A stretch of DNA of 18,685 nt from Pseudomonadota bacterium (lineage in GTDB: Bacteria > Pseudomonadota > Gammaproteobacteria > Burkholderiales > Eutrophovitaceae), in contig PAHB01000041.1 in NCBI GenBank assembly GCA_002704665.1, positions 1 through 18,685 on the forward strand, read 5' to 3'. The notes below the pieces were generated by a model. The model had not been told where the DNA came from. It was given only the letters and a program-made list of their open reading frames with translations, and ran no database searches. A program made the position numbers and the translations under genes. Position 1 is the stretch's first letter, and every line of letters starts with the position of its first letter. This document shows, piece after piece, positions 15,764-18,685 of this stretch.

Positions 15764-16489
15764 TCAATTATTTTCAACGCGGTTTCTAACAAGCTCACTG
15801 AGGCAGTAGTGTGAAAATACTAAAGCCATTAAAGTTGGTAAAAATAAATTCAGAACCGGTACGATATACAAACCGCTACAGCCGAGTCCCAACAAAAAAA
15901 GCGATTTTTTATTTTCCTTACTTATTTTTTCGATTTCCCCGACGGTGGCATAGTCATACAGAGCATCATAACAGTATATTTTTTGGTGGAACCACCCAGC
16001 GAAAAACCAGACTAAAAAAGGAACTAATGGACTGGCTAAAATCCATAAAGGTATTAAAGAAACCCATAACGCCAAAAATATAACAGTGGCATATACATTA
16101 TTACGAACGCTACCAAAAAGTTTGTTAACACTAGTTTTTTCGATTTTTTGGTAATCCGTTTGGACTAGATGTTTTAAAACAATGGGCATCAAAAAGAATG
16201 AGGCTAAAATAGATGCAGTTAACAAAACTAGAGGAAACAAGGCAAAAATTAATATTACGGCAAATGCCGTAAACCCAAGTGGCACCCACGCCGCACTTTC
16301 ATTATCCGTTAGGCCTAAAATATCGGTAAAAAAATAACCTATAACCCCATAAAAAAAATCCCATAATGTAAAACCTATTGCAAACCATATAATTACAGCG
16401 CAAGACATTGGAATAAATGAGATAAGTGCAATCTTGGGATGACAAAAACTTTTTATTGATTTTATAAACGCACTGACAATAGTAGTCAT
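15764..16489 (-). CDS. EI24/CysZ-like membrane protein
   Basis: The 241-residue product has hydrophobic segments near residues 20-48, 70-106, 135-166 and 195-225, with the overall pattern of the EI24 domain family that includes the sulfate permease CysZ. Proteobacteria often carry such proteins with no assigned function. No cysteine-synthesis genes lie nearby, so sulfate transport is not supported by context. It is convergent with hslR (23 bases between stops) and divergent from pgi (76 bases between starts). The ATG at 16489 has no strong ribosome site. Confidence 0.7.
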   Translation of the reverse strand: MTTIVSAFIKSIKSFCHPKIALISFIPMSCAVIIWFAIGFTLWDFFYGVIGYFFTDILGLTDNESAAWVPLGFTAFAVILIFALFPLVLLTASILASFFLMPIVLKHLVQTDYQKIEKTSVNKLFGSVRNNVYATVIFLALWVSLIPLWILASPLVPFLVWFFAGWFHQKIYCYDALYDYATVGEIEKISKENKKSLFLLGLGCSGLYIVPVLNLFLPTLMALVFSHYCLSELVRNRVENN

Positions 16490-16495
16490 ATTTTT

Positions 16496-16523
16496 TTGTT
16501 CTTACAAAACTTTATCCTAGAAT
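16496..16523 (+). promoter_or_regulatory. Candidate promoter for pgi
   Basis: TTGTTC (16496-16501), a 16-base spacer and TAGAAT (16518-16523) form a plausible but weak sigma-70 promoter 42 bases before the pgi ATG. Only 76 bases separate the divergent starts here, so the promoter of the membrane-protein gene must overlap this area. Confidence 0.35.
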
Positions 16524-16565
16524 AGACAACTTAAAATATCAACGATCCGATAACTGGAGAAAACA

Positions 16566-18251
16566 ATGTCTAGTCCCAAGAGAGAAAAAATCTGGAACGA
16601 TCTAAAAGAGCATCAAATTTTTTTAAAAACTCAGAGCATAAAGGATTTATTTCTAGACGATATATCTAGAATCAACAAATTTACCGCGGATGCCTGCGGA
16701 ATTCATCTAGATTTTTCTAAGAATCTTTTCACTTCTGAGACGTTACGGCTTTTTATTAAGCTCACAGAAGCGTTACATCTAACAGACCAGACCAAAGCCC
16801 TATTTACTGGCAAGAGCATAAATATTACAGAAAAAAGGCCTGCTTTACACACCGCACTTCGTGGCAATTCCGAAAAGCAAATATTAATTGATGGAAAAAG
16901 CGTGAAAATCCAAATTAAAACGGAATTAGAAAAGATGAGAATTTTTTCGGAAACAATAAGATCTGGAAAGATAAAAAGTAGTTTTGGGAAACCATTTAAA
17001 ACCATTGTAAATGTTGGAATCGGGGGTTCCGACCTTGGGCCAAGGCTTGTAATTAATGCCTTAAAGAATAACACAGGCAAAGATGAGCTAAAGGTTCACT
17101 TTATCTCAAATGTTGATGAAGAGCCTTTTGCCTCCATTCTAGATTCCATAGATATCGAAAATACGCTGTTTATAATAGCGTCAAAAACATTTTCTACCAG
17201 CGAAACCAAACAGAATGCATGGCTCATAAAAGAATTATTAACTAATAGATACAGAAAAAAAGGAATACGCCATGAATTGCAAACCTCTCAATTATATGCC
17301 GTTACTGCTAACAAAGCAGCGGCCTTAAAATTTGGAATTCCAGAGAATAATATTTTTGAAATTTGGGACTGGGTTGGCGGGCGATATTCAGTGTGGTCGG
17401 CCATGGGAGTTAGCGTAGCCCTCAAAATCGGCTTTGAGAAATTTTTAGAGTTTTTAGGCGGAGGAGCGGATATGGATGAGCATTTTATTACAGCAGCGCC
17501 TGAAAAAAATATTCCACTTTTACTCAGCTTTTTAAGCGTATGGCACCGCAATTTTCAAGGATACGCTTCTCAAGCTATATTGCCCTATGCTGATTCACTA
17601 TCTCTTCTCCCTCAATATCTTCAACAACTTGCCATGGAAAGTAACGGAAAAATGGTTAATAGGAATGGTGGTTTAGTAGACTACGATACCGGACCCATCA
17701 TTTGGGGTGGTACCGGCACAAACTTTCAACACGCATTTGCCCAACATTTACATCAAAGCACTACAATTACCCCATGCGACTTTATCGTTTCAGCGAATTC
17801 GAAAAGCAATAATCTACACGAATTAACTAATAATAAAATTAAACACAATCAAAACATTCTTATCGCTAATTGCTTGGCTCAGTCGAAAGCACTTATGGAG
17901 GGAAGGGATATTAAATCTGTTTCAGAGAATTTGAAAAGACTTAATTTGGATAACGGCGAAACAAAAAAACTAGTCGCACATCAATTTTTCCCTGGTAGCC
18001 GACCAAGCAATACAATAATCATAAAAAACATTCAACCGCGGACACTAGGGTCTCTTATCGCGATGTACGAGCACAAAACTTTCTGTGAAGGCGTAATATG
18101 GAATATCAACTCATTTGACCAATGGGGCGTAGAATTAGGAAAAAAATTATCGGATAGTATTAGGGATCAACTCATCGATAATAACCATAATGATACTCAG
18201 GATCCCTCTACGAAAAATTTAATTAACATTATTAAGAAATACCAAAAATAA
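16566..18251 (+). CDS. pgi: Glucose-6-phosphate isomerase
   Basis: This cytoplasmic enzyme interconverts glucose 6-phosphate and fructose 6-phosphate in glycolysis and gluconeogenesis. The 561 residues match the long bacterial form (E. coli 549). Seen motifs are GIGGSDLGPR (151-160), GGRYSVWSAMG (271-281) with Arg273, MESNGK (357-362) with catalytic Glu358, QHAF with His389 (388-391), GSRPSN (477-482) and the C-terminal signature ending in VELGKKL with Lys526. The usual GTNGQH...HQG segment reads GTNFQH...HQS here (383-398), a mild departure next to the catalytic His. The ATG at 16566 has TGGAGA at 16555-16560. It stands alone on its strand, with a divergent neighbour upstream and a convergent one downstream. 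Confidence 0.97.
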   Translation: MSSPKREKIWNDLKEHQIFLKTQSIKDLFLDDISRINKFTADACGIHLDFSKNLFTSETLRLFIKLTEALHLTDQTKALFTGKSINITEKRPALHTALRGNSEKQILIDGKSVKIQIKTELEKMRIFSETIRSGKIKSSFGKPFKTIVNVGIGGSDLGPRLVINALKNNTGKDELKVHFISNVDEEPFASILDSIDIENTLFIIASKTFSTSETKQNAWLIKELLTNRYRKKGIRHELQTSQLYAVTANKAAALKFGIPENNIFEIWDWVGGRYSVWSAMGVSVALKIGFEKFLEFLGGGADMDEHFITAAPEKNIPLLLSFLSVWHRNFQGYASQAILPYADSLSLLPQYLQQLAMESNGKMVNRNGGLVDYDTGPIIWGGTGTNFQHAFAQHLHQSTTITPCDFIVSANSKSNNLHELTNNKIKHNQNILIANCLAQSKALMEGRDIKSVSENLKRLNLDNGETKKLVAHQFFPGSRPSNTIIIKNIQPRTLGSLIAMYEHKTFCEGVIWNINSFDQWGVELGKKLSDSIRDQLIDNNHNDTQDPSTKNLINIIKKYQK

Positions 18252-18281
18252 GGATAGCTATAGAAACTTCTTTTATTTTAT

Positions 18282-18685
18282 CTAGATATTACCGCATTGG
18301 AACTCTCGTAGCTCGCCACTGGGAAATGTATCTTGTAAAATTTTTAGTGACTCTTTAGAGGGATTCTCAATCGCAGAAAATTTAACAAAAATTCGTCTTC
18401 CAACTTTTGGATCCTTATTAAGAACAATACGTTCTATTCCCGAACTTTTTAGCAAGGCTATAAAATCTCTTGCTGATGATTCTAGGGCAAAACGGCCTAA
18501 ACCAATAGACCAACGCATTTTACCTGTAGAAGTGTTTGGAAATGCGACAAAACCTGCAGATCTTAATAATTCGACTTTAGCGTTCCTTGCATCCAAAGAT
18601 CTCTGTTGCGGTACATAAACCCTCCATTTTGCCTCATCGATATCAACCTCAAATTTAAACAATGAATCGAATTTGGTCATTTGCA
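18282..18685 (-). CDS. SPOR-domain protein, 5' end outside the window
   Basis: The visible 132 residues from the ATG at 18680 contain a SPOR-like domain: KWRVYVPQ, then an AGFVAFPN strand, WSIGLGRFALESSARDFIALLKSSGIERI, which matches the repeat pattern seen in SPOR folds that bind denuded peptidoglycan glycan strands. The frame stays open to the right edge. Related betaproteobacterial proteins usually have a membrane anchor or linker before this domain, so I treat the gene as truncated at its start by the window end. It ends with TAG 30 bases from the pgi stop. Its partners cannot be judged from this fragment. Confidence 0.65.
   Translation of the reverse strand, partial: QMTKFDSLFKFEVDIDEAKWRVYVPQQRSLDARNAKVELLRSAGFVAFPNTSTGKMRWSIGLGRFALESSARDFIALLKSSGIERIVLNKDPKVGRRIFVKFSAIENPSKESLKILQDTFPSGELREFQCGNI

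Noticed and set aside
1..18685. CRISPR arrays, tRNA or rRNA genes, insertion sequences or phage genes
   Set aside because: No direct-repeat array, transposase, integrase, terminal inverted repeats or RNA gene signatures were seen on either strand.

Overview
The window looks like a chromosomal segment of an AT-rich proteobacterium, most likely a betaproteobacterium near the Burkholderiales. The evidence is protein similarity and gene order judged by eye: a trxA-rho-rpmE block, a 107-residue seven-iron ferredoxin, an AddB/AddA-type nuclease-helicase pair, a lone EI24/CysZ-like membrane protein and a SPOR-domain protein. Several genes use GTG or TTG starts (maeB, addA, rho, hslR). I see no insertion sequence, phage gene, CRISPR array, tRNA or rRNA. 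It reads as housekeeping chromosome with some less familiar genes.

Positions 1-4300 hold three plus-strand genes: maeB (NADP malic enzyme fused to a phosphotransacetylase-like domain), a membrane di-iron fatty acid/sterol hydroxylase family protein, and an HtrA-like protein with a PDZ domain. All three positions of the HtrA catalytic triad are replaced, so it is probably a pseudoprotease. It meets the next, oppositely directed operon tail to tail with 5 bases between.

Positions 4303-11096 hold one minus-strand operon, in transcription order fdxA - addB - addA - dsrE-like. Gaps are 23, 6 and 12 bases, so co-transcription is likely. AddB carries an iron-sulfur-type nuclease and AddA a UvrD-type helicase with a RecB-type nuclease; together they would process double-strand DNA ends. 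A ferredoxin and a DsrE-family sulfur-relay-like protein flank them.

A 327-base divergent region (11097-11423) separates fdxA from trxA. It contains candidate promoters in both directions and a perfect 18-bp palindrome. The plus strand then carries trxA, rho, rpmE, a GT83/ArnT-like membrane glycosyltransferase and hslR (ribosome rescue). The last part holds a minus-strand EI24/CysZ-like membrane protein, pgi (glucose-6-phosphate isomerase) on the plus strand, and a minus-strand SPOR-domain gene that runs off the right edge.

The observations most worth following are the triad-less HtrA-like protein and its hydroxylase neighbour, the fdxA-addB-addA-dsrE grouping, the addB/addA junction (same frame, two TGA stops between), and the palindrome upstream of trxA.
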